Shown: piece by piece, positions 18,391-26,086 of the stretch
Layout of the letters: every line of letters begins with the position of its first letter
Numbering within the stretch: position 1 is the first letter of the stretch
Assembly (NCBI GenBank): GCA_964616985.1
Contig: CAZTVF010000029.1
Location: 1 to 48,389 of the forward strand
DNA length: 48,389 nucleotides
Source of the DNA: CAZTVF01 sp964616985
GTDB taxonomy: Bacteria > Planctomycetota > Phycisphaerae > SM23-33
Direction of reading: 5' to 3'
Translations under genes and position numbers: made by a program
The notes under the pieces: generated by a model
What the model was told of the DNA's origin: nothing
Seen by the model: the letters and a program-made list of their open reading frames with translations, nothing else
The model's database searches: none

Positions 18391-19632
18391 ATGGACGATC
18401 CTTGCCCACGACACGACGCCTACGCCGCGCTGCGGATCCCCGCATTCCGCCGGCTGCTTGTGGGCAGCCAGATCATCAGCATCGGCACCAGCGCCCAGGG
18501 CCTGGCCATCGCGTGGGAGATGTACTCGCGCACGAACGAGCCGCTCGCGCTGGGGCTGGTCGGGCTCGTCCAGGCCATCCCCATGCTCCTGCTGACCCTG
18601 CCGGCGGGTTACCTGGCCGACATCTTCGACCGCCGCAGGCTCATGATCATCAGCATGCTGCTGGCCAGCGCGATCAGCCTTTGCCTGGCTGCCTTCAGCT
18701 ACTTCCATGGCTCGATCTGGATGATGTACGTCCTGCTGTTCCTGGACAGCTGTGCGCTGCGCCTCGGCTGGCCCGCGCGTGCGGCCCTGATGCCGCTGCT
18801 GGTGCCCCGCGAGGCCTTCGAGAACGCCATCAAGTGGCGCACAAGCCTGGGGCAGATCAGCGGCATGGCCGGCCCGGCCGTGGGCGGGTTCGTCATCGCC
18901 TGGTCGCTGCCGGGCGCGTACGTCATCAGCGCAGCCTCCACGACCGTGTTCATCTTCATGCTGCTGTCGATCCAGGTGCCGCCCGGCGCGCGGGCGGCGC
19001 CCGGGCGCATGCTGCGCCAGGTGGCCGAGGGCATCGCCTTCGTATGGCGGAAGAAGGTGCTCCTGGGGGCGATCTCGCTGGATATGTTCGGCGTGATGCT
19101 GGGCGGCGCGGTATACTTGCTTCCCATCTACGCTCGCGACATCATCGCCCCCGCGGGATTCTCGCCCGAGCAGACGCTGGGCTACCTGCGGGCCGCGCCG
19201 GCCGCCGGGGCGATGGTGATGGCCCTGATCCTGACGCACACACCACCCATGCGCAAGGCGGGGCGAACCATGCTCGTCGCCGTGGCCGGCTTCGGCGCGG
19301 CGACGATTGTCTTCGGCTTATCGAAGGACCTCTGGCTGTCGATGGCGATGCTCGCCCTGACGGGAGCCTTGGACAACATCAGCGTCGTCGTCCGTCACAC
19401 CATGGTGCAGCTGGCCACCCCGAACGAGATGCGGGGCCGCGTCTCCGCCGTCAACGCGATGTTCATCAGCAGTTCGAACGAGCTGGGCGGCTTCGAGAGC
19501 GGCGCGGTCGCCCAGTTGTTCGGCCCGGTCGTCAGCGTTGTCTCGGGCGGCATCGGCACCATCGCGATCGTCCTGGCGTGGACGGGCCTGTTCCCCAGCC
19601 TCCGCAAGGTCGGCCGCCTCGCCGAGCACTAG
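18391..19632 (+). CDS. MFS transporter (EntS-like exporter family)
   Basis: This 413-residue membrane protein has about 12 helices. The first half carries the conserved loop GYLADIFDRRRLMIIS (MFS motif A, between helices 2 and 3). A weaker match lies in the second half. The overall pattern (FRRLLVGSQIISIGTSAQGLAI; LDNISVVVRHTMVQLATPNEMRGRVSAV) fits the enterobactin-exporter-like group. The substrate is not evident. The gene ends about 60 bases before tRNA-Sec. Confidence 0.9.
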   Translation: MDDPCPRHDAYAALRIPAFRRLLVGSQIISIGTSAQGLAIAWEMYSRTNEPLALGLVGLVQAIPMLLLTLPAGYLADIFDRRRLMIISMLLASAISLCLAAFSYFHGSIWMMYVLLFLDSCALRLGWPARAALMPLLVPREAFENAIKWRTSLGQISGMAGPAVGGFVIAWSLPGAYVISAASTTVFIFMLLSIQVPPGARAAPGRMLRQVAEGIAFVWRKKVLLGAISLDMFGVMLGGAVYLLPIYARDIIAPAGFSPEQTLGYLRAAPAAGAMVMALILTHTPPMRKAGRTMLVAVAGFGAATIVFGLSKDLWLSMAMLALTGALDNISVVVRHTMVQLATPNEMRGRVSAVNAMFISSSNELGGFESGAVAQLFGPVVSVVSGGIGTIAIVLAWTGLFPSLRKVGRLAEH

Positions 19633-19660
19633 GGGCGGGCAGCATTCCAACCTATCGTTC

Positions 19661-19688
19661 TTGCATGCGGCGAGTCGTGTGGGATAAT
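19661..19688 (+). promoter_or_regulatory. Promoter of tRNA-Sec
   Basis: TTGCAT (19661-19666) and GATAAT (19683-19688) are spaced by 16 bases. The -10 box ends six bases before the first base of the mature tRNA at 19695, so transcription would start at or next to position 1 of the tRNA. Confidence 0.5.
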
Positions 19689-19694
19689 GGTCGC

Positions 19695-19788
19695 GGAGGT
19701 GTCAGGCGACCTGGTGGCGCTCCTGGTCTTCAAAACCAGTGCGGGGCTTGAACAAGTCCCGGGTGGGTTCGATTCCCATCCACCTCCG
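19695..19788 (+). tRNA. selC: tRNA-Sec (anticodon TCA)
   Basis: This 94-base tRNA has the selenocysteine-specific features. The anticodon stem CTGGT/ACCAG encloses the loop CTTCAAA with anticodon TCA at 19730-19732, which reads UGA. The D arm is extended, the variable arm is long (about 19741-19761) and the T loop is TTCGATT. The acceptor is GGAGGTG/CACCTCC plus a poorly matched eighth pair, with discriminator G; CCA is not encoded. SerRS charges it with serine, and SelA converts the serine to selenocysteine. It lies at the edge of the selAB-selD island, which confirms that UGA is decoded in this organism. Confidence 0.96.
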
Positions 19789-19877
19789 ATGATGCACCCG
19801 CGCGCGGCGGGCCAAAATAGCTGTTACCGGTGATGCAGCATTGCCCCCAACCCGCGGCAGGCATAGAATACCAGAGC

Positions 19878-20177
19878 ATGGCAAGATTACGGAAAACTTC
19901 GCAGCCGCCCGTCGACCGGTCCGCTGCGGCCAGTGAGAATCCCAGCCGGGTCTGGGCCGTCGCCTTGTCACTCCTGGCGGTCGTCCTGCTGGCCCTGGGG
20001 GCCATGTCCATTCACCGCGTCGTGATCCGAGGGCAGGAATGGAGCCTTTCGCAGCCGCAACTCAATGCCGCCGTCACGCAGAACCAGGTGCAACGCCTTC
20101 AGGTGGCCGCCACGACGCCTTCCACGGCGCCGGCCGGCGAGCCCGAAACCACCGGGCAGGCCGATTGCCCTACCTGA
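19878..20177 (+). CDS. Small single-pass membrane protein, possible C-terminal CPTU selenoprotein
   Basis: This 99-residue protein has one helix (VWAVALSLLAVVLLALGAM, about residues 30-48) and a short extracytoplasmic domain ending in a Thr/Pro/Glu-rich tail and DCPT. The TGA at 20175-20177 is followed in frame by only Val, Lys and a second TGA at 20184. If the first TGA is Sec, the tail becomes C-P-T-U-V-K with a CxxU redox motif. A short hairpin (GTCA-TGCG-TGAC, 20193-20204) has its loop 19 bases after that TGA. It is paired with the polyferredoxin gene 18 bases on. I recognise no family. The Sec reading is tentative; plain termination is the default. Confidence 0.65.
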   Translation: MARLRKTSQPPVDRSAAASENPSRVWAVALSLLAVVLLALGAMSIHRVVIRGQEWSLSQPQLNAAVTQNQVQRLQVAATTPSTAPAGEPETTGQADCPT

Positions 20178-20195
20178 GTGAAGTGAGACTCGGTC

Positions 20196-21077
20196 ATGCG
20201 TGACATGGCCACCCCCACCCGCCCCAACTCTCCCGGCCGTTCGCTCCTTCGCTGGCGACCCTGGGTCCAGACCGCGTTTCTGTTCGTCTGGCTGGCCCCG
20301 CTGGCATGGATCAATGAGAACCTCGGCCGCATCGGCAGGTCCCTCCCCAGTTGCGTCTTCCACTGCTACTACGCCGGCGGTGGTCTGTGCCCGATGGCGT
20401 CATTCTCCTGCCCCGTGGGCATCGTGGCGCAGTTCTGCGCCCTGGGCGTGGTACCGCTGCTGGCCGTGGGCGTGGTGACGCTGACGGCGGCGCTGGTGGG
20501 CTCACTCGTGTGCGGATGGGCATGCCCGTTCGGGTTCCTGCAAGATCTGCTGTCGCGTGTGCCGGTGCCCAAGCTGACCGTGCCGCCGTGGATGTCCAAT
20601 CTGCGGTACATCGTGCTGGCGCTGCTGGTGGTTGCACTGCCTTACATCTTCGGCTTGGCCGGCACGCCGTACGACGAACAGAAGGCCACCATCTGTGCGT
20701 GGTGCCCCGCCGGGGCGCTGGAAGCCGGAGTGCCTTCGACCGTGCAGGGTCTCGTGCAAGGGCGGCCCGAACTGATGCTCAGCGTCAAGAAGTGGATCGT
20801 CCTGGGCGTGTTCGTCGTGGGGTCCATGTTCATATTCCGCCCGTGGTGCACGATCCTGTGCCCGTTGGGGGCCTACCTGGCGATGTTCAATCGCCTGAGC
20901 CTCTTTCGGTTGCGCTTCGCTGCCGACCGCTGCACCGAATGCAACCTCTGCCGCTCGCGATGCTCTTGCGGCGTGAAGGTGGAAGAGGCGGCCAATGCCC
21001 ACCGATGCATTCGCTGCCTCGAATGCACGGCCTGCGGCGCGATCCGCCCCACGCTTCTGGACCGTCGGCCGAAATGA
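20196..21077 (+). CDS. NapH/MauN-like membrane polyferredoxin (two 4Fe-4S clusters)
   Basis: This 293-residue protein has about four or five membrane helices. It carries the NapH-family pairs GLCPMASFSCPVG, VCGWACPFGFLQ, CAWCPAG and WCTILCPLGAY. It ends in two ferredoxin-type motifs, CTECNLCRSRC and CIRCLECTAC. Such proteins pass quinol or ferredoxin electrons across or along the membrane to periplasmic reductases. It follows the small membrane protein by 18 bases and converges on selD. Its position between tRNA-Sec and selD suggests it supplies electrons to something in the selenium island, but that is inference from location. Confidence 0.9.
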   Translation: MRDMATPTRPNSPGRSLLRWRPWVQTAFLFVWLAPLAWINENLGRIGRSLPSCVFHCYYAGGGLCPMASFSCPVGIVAQFCALGVVPLLAVGVVTLTAALVGSLVCGWACPFGFLQDLLSRVPVPKLTVPPWMSNLRYIVLALLVVALPYIFGLAGTPYDEQKATICAWCPAGALEAGVPSTVQGLVQGRPELMLSVKKWIVLGVFVVGSMFIFRPWCTILCPLGAYLAMFNRLSLFRLRFAADRCTECNLCRSRCSCGVKVEEAANAHRCIRCLECTACGAIRPTLLDRRPK

Positions 21078-21084
21078 TGCTCGC

Positions 21085-21101
21085 CCGCCTTGGGCGGGCA
21101 T
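21085..21101. terminator. Hairpin between convergent polyferredoxin and selD genes
   Basis: GCCCGCC-TTG-GGCGGGC forms a perfect seven-base-pair stem in the 37-base gap between two converging genes. There is no T tract, so it is at best a factor-assisted bidirectional terminator. Confidence 0.4.
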
Positions 21102-21114
21102 TCCGGCGACGGCC

Positions 21115-22701
21115 CTACGACTTGCGGCCAATCTTGGCCATCACTTCTCCGTAGAACATCCGCACGGGCGCCCCGCCGATCAGGACCGCCAACCAAGAGA
21201 CCTCATCGAGCTCCTGCCGCGTGATGCCCATGCCGATGGCCTTGTCGTAGTGGTACGCGATACACGGCTCGCATCGGGCCATGATGACCAACGCGAACGT
21301 CACCAGTTCCTTCGCGCGCTGGTCCACCTTGCCGCCGGCGGTGGCCGAATCGATGAAGGCGCCGAAGGCCGCCTCCGCATTCGCCACCGCACCACAACAA
21401 TCGGCCGCATGCGCCGCAGGCTCGCAGCACCCTTTGGTCCCTGCCTTGGGGGCGGCGTCGCAGCAGCCGCCCGCCGGGCTGTTTTCCTTCTTCGACATTC
21501 CGTTTTCTGTCACGATAATTCTCCCGCTCGACTGCCCGGTGATGCGCCCGATCACGAAGTCGCCGCACTGCCGGCGGCGCAGCGATGCCCGCAGCGCCTC
21601 GAGGCGCGACTCCTTCACGCACAGCAGCAGGCCGCCCGAGGTCTGCGCATCGAAACCCAGCGTCGCCCGTCCGCCGAGCGTGCCGTCCGGAGGGGTCTGG
21701 ATCTCGATGTCGTCGCCCAGGAATTCGGTGTTGCGCTCCACGGCGCCGGGCACCACGCCGGCGGCAAGGAGTTCGACCGCGCCGTCAAAGGCGGGTAGCG
21801 CGCCGGCCCACACCTCAGCCGTCACGCCCGAGTGACGGACGATGTTGGCCAGGTGGCCGTAGAGGCCAAACCCCGTCACATCGGTGCAGGCCACCACGCC
21901 CGCCTCGGCGGCAGCTTCGGCGGCAGCTCGATTCACCGTGGCCATCGACTCGATCACGGCCGCCAGGTTCACCTCGCGCCCGATCTGGTGGGCGAAGTTG
22001 ATCACGCCCGTCCCCAGGGGCTTGGTCAGGACGAGCACGTCGCCGACGGCCGCCCGGTCGTTGGCGGTGGTTTTGGCCGCATCGACCGTGCCGGTGATGG
22101 CGAAGCCCAGCTTGATCTCCTCGTCCTTGATGCTGTGCCCGCCGATCAGCGCGACGCCCGCCTCGGCCAGGACTTCCACCGCGCCGCGGAGCATCTCGTA
22201 CATGATGCGCCCGTCCAGCCGCTCAGACGGAAACGCCAGCACGCTCAACGCGGTGCGAGGCTGCCCCCCCATGGCGTAGATGTCCGAGAGGCAGTTGGCC
22301 GCACACACGCGGCCGAACGCGTAGGGGTCGTCGCAGCAGGGAGTCATCACGTCGACCGTCTGGACGAGGCAGAGATCGTCGGAGATGCGATAGATCGCGG
22401 CATCATCGCCGGCGGCGACCCCGCTGAGAACGGCTGGGTCTGTCGCCTTCGGCAGGCGTGAGAGCACCGCCTCGAGGTCGCCGGGGGCGATCTTGGAGGC
22501 GCAGCCGGCGTTGTGCACCATCTGCGTGAGTTTGACCTGGGCGAGGTCGATGGGTTCGGGGCGCTCGCCGGCGCAGGGGCAGATGCCCTGCCGGCGAAAG
22601 ACATCGCACGGGCAGGGCTTGCTCGGATCACAGATGCAGTGGCCGAGCGTTTGCGATCGCTGCATCACGCGGCGTCTCTTGATCAGGTCCACTTCGGGCA
22701 T
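21115..22701 (-). CDS. selD: Selenophosphate synthetase with Cys-rich N terminus, fused to AhpD-like domain
   Basis: The protein has 528 residues in three parts. Residues 1-50 form a Cys-rich segment with C22, C24, C30, C32, C41 and C43 (CIC..PCPC..CPC), probably a metal or Fe-S site. Residues about 55-400 are SelD: VKLTQMVHNAGCASK places the catalytic Cys67 and Lys70 (Cys rather than Sec). GDDAAIY, GGHSIKDEEIKLGFAITG and TDVTGFG follow. SelD makes selenophosphate from selenide and ATP. Residues about 402-528 begin with three CC pairs and continue as a carboxymuconolactone decarboxylase/AhpD-like domain with the redox motif CEPC (477-480). No stop separates the parts, although Met402 could be an internal start. 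GGGAG precedes the start, within a potential hairpin. Confidence 0.93.
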   Translation of the reverse strand: MPEVDLIKRRRVMQRSQTLGHCICDPSKPCPCDVFRRQGICPCAGERPEPIDLAQVKLTQMVHNAGCASKIAPGDLEAVLSRLPKATDPAVLSGVAAGDDAAIYRISDDLCLVQTVDVMTPCCDDPYAFGRVCAANCLSDIYAMGGQPRTALSVLAFPSERLDGRIMYEMLRGAVEVLAEAGVALIGGHSIKDEEIKLGFAITGTVDAAKTTANDRAAVGDVLVLTKPLGTGVINFAHQIGREVNLAAVIESMATVNRAAAEAAAEAGVVACTDVTGFGLYGHLANIVRHSGVTAEVWAGALPAFDGAVELLAAGVVPGAVERNTEFLGDDIEIQTPPDGTLGGRATLGFDAQTSGGLLLCVKESRLEALRASLRRRQCGDFVIGRITGQSSGRIIVTENGMSKKENSPAGGCCDAAPKAGTKGCCEPAAHAADCCGAVANAEAAFGAFIDSATAGGKVDQRAKELVTFALVIMARCEPCIAYHYDKAIGMGITRQELDEVSWLAVLIGGAPVRMFYGEVMAKIGRKS

Positions 22702-22708
22702 GCTCGCT

Positions 22709-22725
22709 CCCGCGGCGCCCGCGGG
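22709..22725 (-). promoter_or_regulatory. Hairpin over the selD ribosome-binding site
   Basis: On the transcript, CCCGCGG-GCG-CCGCGGG makes a perfect seven-pair stem. Its 3' arm contributes the GGG of the GGGAG Shine-Dalgarno of selD. The stem begins eight bases after the TAG (22734-22736) that ends the upstream selenoprotein if its UGA is read as Sec. A ribosome stopping there would melt it; one stopping at the UGA would not reach it. Confidence 0.45.
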
Positions 22726-22733
22726 GGCGGCCG

Positions 22734-24011
22734 CTATTTCAGCGTCAGTTTACCGTCTTCGCACTTCACTTCAAACGGCTTGGCCTGGTAGTCGACCTTG
22801 ATCGTGTAGACGCCCGTCAGTTCCTTTGGCGCTCTCCATGAGCGCGAGCACGTGAAGCCTCACCCATACTCCAGCGTGTTCTTGTAGATGACCGCGCCCG
22901 AGGCGTCGATCACCTGGATCTTCGGCGCTTCCGGCCGCACACCGCTGCCCAGGGTGATCGAGTCGATCGTGCTGCCGGACGCATCGATGGCCGACATCGC
23001 GAATCTGACATCGCGGCCCGAGACGGAGGCATTCACCTTCACCGTGATCGGTGAACCCAGGGGCAGAGCGGTCGTCTTGCCCGCCTCAAGGGAGACGCGC
23101 CCCTGCCGCCCCGAAATCTCCGGGCGGTTCGCGTCGATCTGCGGATCCCCGGGAATCGAGTACCCGGCGATGGTGTAATCGCCCGCGGGCACTTCGACTT
23201 CCGCTGTCCCCCCGACCAGCATGAACCTTCCGGCCTTGCCGACCAGTTTGCATCGCCATGACGGCTGGTCCACCTTGACGCTGGCCGTCGGCAGGTCCAG
23301 GACCTTGGCCGCGATGTTGTTGCCGTCGGCGTCACACACGACCGTGTACCATTTGCCGTCCACCCGAACCGGCTGGCCGAAAAACGCCCGGGAGGCCTGC
23401 TTGAACGAACCATCGCCCACGTCGACGATCACCGTGTCGCTCGCGGTGGTCGGCGCGCCCTTCACGGGCCCGCTGAAACGGAAGTCGCCCGTCATATCCA
23501 CCAGGCGTACGGGGCGGGTCTTGTCGCCGAAGACACACGCCGTCTGAGCGACGGTAGCCAGGCTGATCTGGCAGTACCGATACTGTTCCTGCCGGTAGTA
23601 GAAGCCCGACACCGTCACCGGCCTGGCCACGCCGTCGATGGTGGCCGTGATGCTGACAGGCCCGAACGTCCTTTGTGAGCCCCCTTTGACTTGGGGCGCC
23701 AACGGGATGGTGGGGGCATCCTTGAAGCTATTCTTGCCGGTGAAGTCGATCCGCAGCAGGTTGGGGCCCGCGGCGTCATCCTTGTCGGCGTCGATCGCAA
23801 TATTGATCCTGCCGGCGAAGAGACTGAAGCACACGGCATTTCTGCTGAGGGTGCCGGCATCCTCGGCCGGCTTGCTGAATTCGCCATTGGAAATGAACAT
23901 GACGCCCGGCTCGAGGGCGTCGGCGCTATCGAAGGCGACGTACTTCAGATCGCCTGCCATCGCCGCCGCCGTCGCTGCCAGTAGGATTGCTGCAGCCCAT
24001 GTTGTGCGCAT
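22734..24011 (-). CDS. Predicted secreted selenoprotein with in-frame TGA (Sec384)
   Basis: The protein is 425 residues long when TGA at 22862-22860 is read as Sec. It starts at ATG 24011 (AGGGAG seven bases upstream) with a signal peptide, MRTTWAAAILLAATAAAMAG. The body is beta-rich and of no family I can name. The last domain reads APKIQVIDASGAVIYKN, then LEYG-U-GFTCSRSWRAP, then KELTGVYTIKVDYQAKPFEV and KCEDGKLTLK, ending at TAG. The 41 codons after TGA look fully coding: G-x-Y-x-I-x-V beta pattern, a Cys four residues after Sec (C388) and another at 417. Conventional calling would stop at 383 residues, leave 158 bases before selD and cut a beta-domain in half. The gene sits between selB and selD. 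Sec identity is inferred; Cys-containing homologues would settle it. Confidence 0.85.
22829..22845 (-). promoter_or_regulatory. bSECIS-like hairpin of the Sec384 selenoprotein
   Basis: On the transcript, GCGCTC (22845-22840), loop ATGGA and GAGCGC (22834-22829) form a six-pair stem. It starts 14 bases after the TGA, putting the loop 20 bases away, inside the 16-37-base window known for bacterial SECIS elements. The GG is at loop positions 3-4 rather than 1-2 as in the published consensus. The second candidate in this window shares this arrangement. Confidence 0.65.
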
Positions 24012-24026
24012 CGCGTGCTCCCTTTC

Positions 24027-24043
24027 GCCCCTCGGCCAGGGGC
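24027..24043 (-). promoter_or_regulatory. Hairpin in the selB-selenoprotein gap
   Basis: GCCCCT-CGGCC-AGGGGC (plus-strand reading) forms a six-pair stem just before the Shine-Dalgarno of the Sec384 gene in the 75-base spacer after selB. It could be an attenuator or mRNA-processing site; it has no U tract. Confidence 0.3.
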
Positions 24044-24086
24044 ATCGATGAACATATCGGCTACATATGTCGATGGCAAGACTTCG

Positions 24087-26054
24087 TTAGGATAGACCCC
24101 CGGGGCTTTCCGATTCAAGGACCTTCTTCACATCGGCCCCCGGCGTGCGACGGCTGCCGGAGCGAACGGTCAGGCGAAGGGTGTCGAAATAATCCAGCAG
24201 CGGCACGGCGTACTTGCGGCTGACGCCCAGGGCGTCTCGGAACTGCACCGTCTCAAACCCGCCAAGCTTCTCGAAAAGGTCGATCGCAACCTGCCGGGCG
24301 GCTGCAACCGCATCGCGATGCATCAGCATGCCTTTCGCCACACACACCAGCAGGCCGCGGTCCACCAGGAGGCGGGTCATCGCGTCGATCCGCTTGGGAA
24401 GTTCGCCCAGCGACTTGCCCAGATCCTCCACCGAAGGCGGCCCCAGGTGCGCCGTGCGGAACGCCGCCTCCACCTTCTCGCAGAGCCGCCGCTGCGGCTC
24501 GGCCAGCGTCTCGCCCTTTCCCGCCAGGTGAAGCACGGTCCCTTCCCGCTGGAGCTTTCCGCCGCGCTCCAGCGACTCAATCGCCATCGCCAGCAGTGCC
24601 GCGGGCGATTCCATGGCCGCGGCCAACTCGTCCTGCGTCATGCCCAGACGATGCGGGTTGGCCTGGTGGAACTTCTCCATCTCCGCCAGCACGCCCCCGC
24701 CCAGCCCCTCAATGGCCTGCACGTGTGCGAAGCGGCCGGCGATCTCGACGGCCCTGCCCTGCCGCAACAGCGCCTCCAGACAGGCCTGCACCTCGGGCAG
24801 CTTCATCTGGCAAGCCCGGGCAAGATCCACCGGGGCGACAGGCGGGGTCTGCACCAGGCTCAACTCCACCTCGACGCGCGCGGAAGGGTCCTGAAGCGCC
24901 GCCAGCCTGCGGTTCATCGCCTCGAGCGTCCACGGGCGGTTGCGTCGCAGGCGGATGTTGCCGGTGGACACGATCTGCCCGCCGCCGATCGTCGTGAGCC
25001 GCCCGCCTCCGGAACCGCCGACGTCGTTGCGGATGACGAATCGGTCGCCGGCGGCCACTCCCAGCGGACGGTCCAGGCGCAGCTGGATCATCTGCCCCTG
25101 GCCGGCGCTCATCTCCTTGGCCTCCAGCATGGCCAGCCTCGCGGTCGCCTCGGCCGTGCCCACGTGCACGTGCACCTCGGTGTAGTCCTTGATCGTGCGC
25201 GCCTTGGGCAGCAGCGTGACGTGCGCCTCGGCCATCTCGACCGGCTCGAACGCCTCGGCGCTGCACAGCACCATGCCGCGGCCGATGTCGCCCGCCTCGA
25301 TGTCGGCGAGATTCATCGCCACGCACTCGCCCGCGCGGCCGATCTGGGCCTCCTCGCCGTACACTTCCAGCTTGCGGATGCGGACCGACCTTCGCGACGG
25401 CAGGAGCGTGAGATGATCGCCCACCGCCACCTCGCCCACCAGCGGGATGCCCGTCACCACCGTGCCGAAACCCTTGATGGCGTGTACATCCTCCACCCAC
25501 AGGCGGAACAGGCCCCCGGTGGCACGCTGCGGGCAAGCGTCGACCGCGGCGTTGAGGCGATCCATCAGGTTCTCGTACCCTTCGCCGGTGATGTTCGACA
25601 CCGGGCAGATGGGCACGTCGCCGAGGAACGTGCCGGCGACGAGTTCGCGGAGGTCGTCCATGACGATCTGACGGAGGTCCTGCGGCACGAGGTCGATCTT
25701 GGTCAGGGCGATGATGCCGCCGCGCACCCCCATCAGCGTGATGATGTCGAGGTGTTCGCGGGTCTGGGGCATGACGCCGTCATCGGCGGCGACGACGAAG
25801 ATGACGACGTCGATGCCGTGGGCGCCGGCCACCATGTTGCGGATAAAGTCCACGTGCCCGGGCACGTCCACGATGCCCACGATTCGCTCGTTGGCCATCC
25901 GGCAGGGGGCAAAGCCCAGGTCGATCGTCAGCCCACGCTTCTGCTCCTCGGCCAGCGTGTCGAGGTTGCACCCCGTGAGCATTTTCACCACGGCCGTCTT
26001 GCCATGGTCCACGTGGCCGGCCGTGCCGAGCATGATGTTCTTGCGATCATTCAT
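24087..26054 (-). CDS. selB: Selenocysteine-specific elongation factor SelB
   Basis: The protein has 655 residues from the ATG at 26054 (MNDRKNIMLGTAGHVDHGKT); the reading frame continues upstream but that part overlaps selA in another frame and is not coding. It is a GTPase with G1 GHVDHGKT (13-20), G2 EEQKRGLTIDLGFA, G3 DVPGHVDF and G4 LTKIDL, followed by two EF-Tu-like beta domains. The C-terminal 280 residues are winged-helix repeats that bind the SECIS hairpin (VARACQ..; TQDELAAAM; QFRDALGVSRKYAVPLLDYFD). It delivers Sec-tRNA to ribosomes paused at UGA. selA ends 32 bases upstream. Confidence 0.97.
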   Translation of the reverse strand: MNDRKNIMLGTAGHVDHGKTAVVKMLTGCNLDTLAEEQKRGLTIDLGFAPCRMANERIVGIVDVPGHVDFIRNMVAGAHGIDVVIFVVAADDGVMPQTREHLDIITLMGVRGGIIALTKIDLVPQDLRQIVMDDLRELVAGTFLGDVPICPVSNITGEGYENLMDRLNAAVDACPQRATGGLFRLWVEDVHAIKGFGTVVTGIPLVGEVAVGDHLTLLPSRRSVRIRKLEVYGEEAQIGRAGECVAMNLADIEAGDIGRGMVLCSAEAFEPVEMAEAHVTLLPKARTIKDYTEVHVHVGTAEATARLAMLEAKEMSAGQGQMIQLRLDRPLGVAAGDRFVIRNDVGGSGGGRLTTIGGGQIVSTGNIRLRRNRPWTLEAMNRRLAALQDPSARVEVELSLVQTPPVAPVDLARACQMKLPEVQACLEALLRQGRAVEIAGRFAHVQAIEGLGGGVLAEMEKFHQANPHRLGMTQDELAAAMESPAALLAMAIESLERGGKLQREGTVLHLAGKGETLAEPQRRLCEKVEAAFRTAHLGPPSVEDLGKSLGELPKRIDAMTRLLVDRGLLVCVAKGMLMHRDAVAAARQVAIDLFEKLGGFETVQFRDALGVSRKYAVPLLDYFDTLRLTVRSGSRRTPGADVKKVLESESPGGLS

Positions 26055-26086
26055 TCGTGTGCGCCCGAGGCAAATTGCCGTACAGT

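Noticed and set aside
22495..22505. Sec at the catalytic position of SelD
   Set aside because: The codon is TGC (Cys67), so this SelD is the Cys form.
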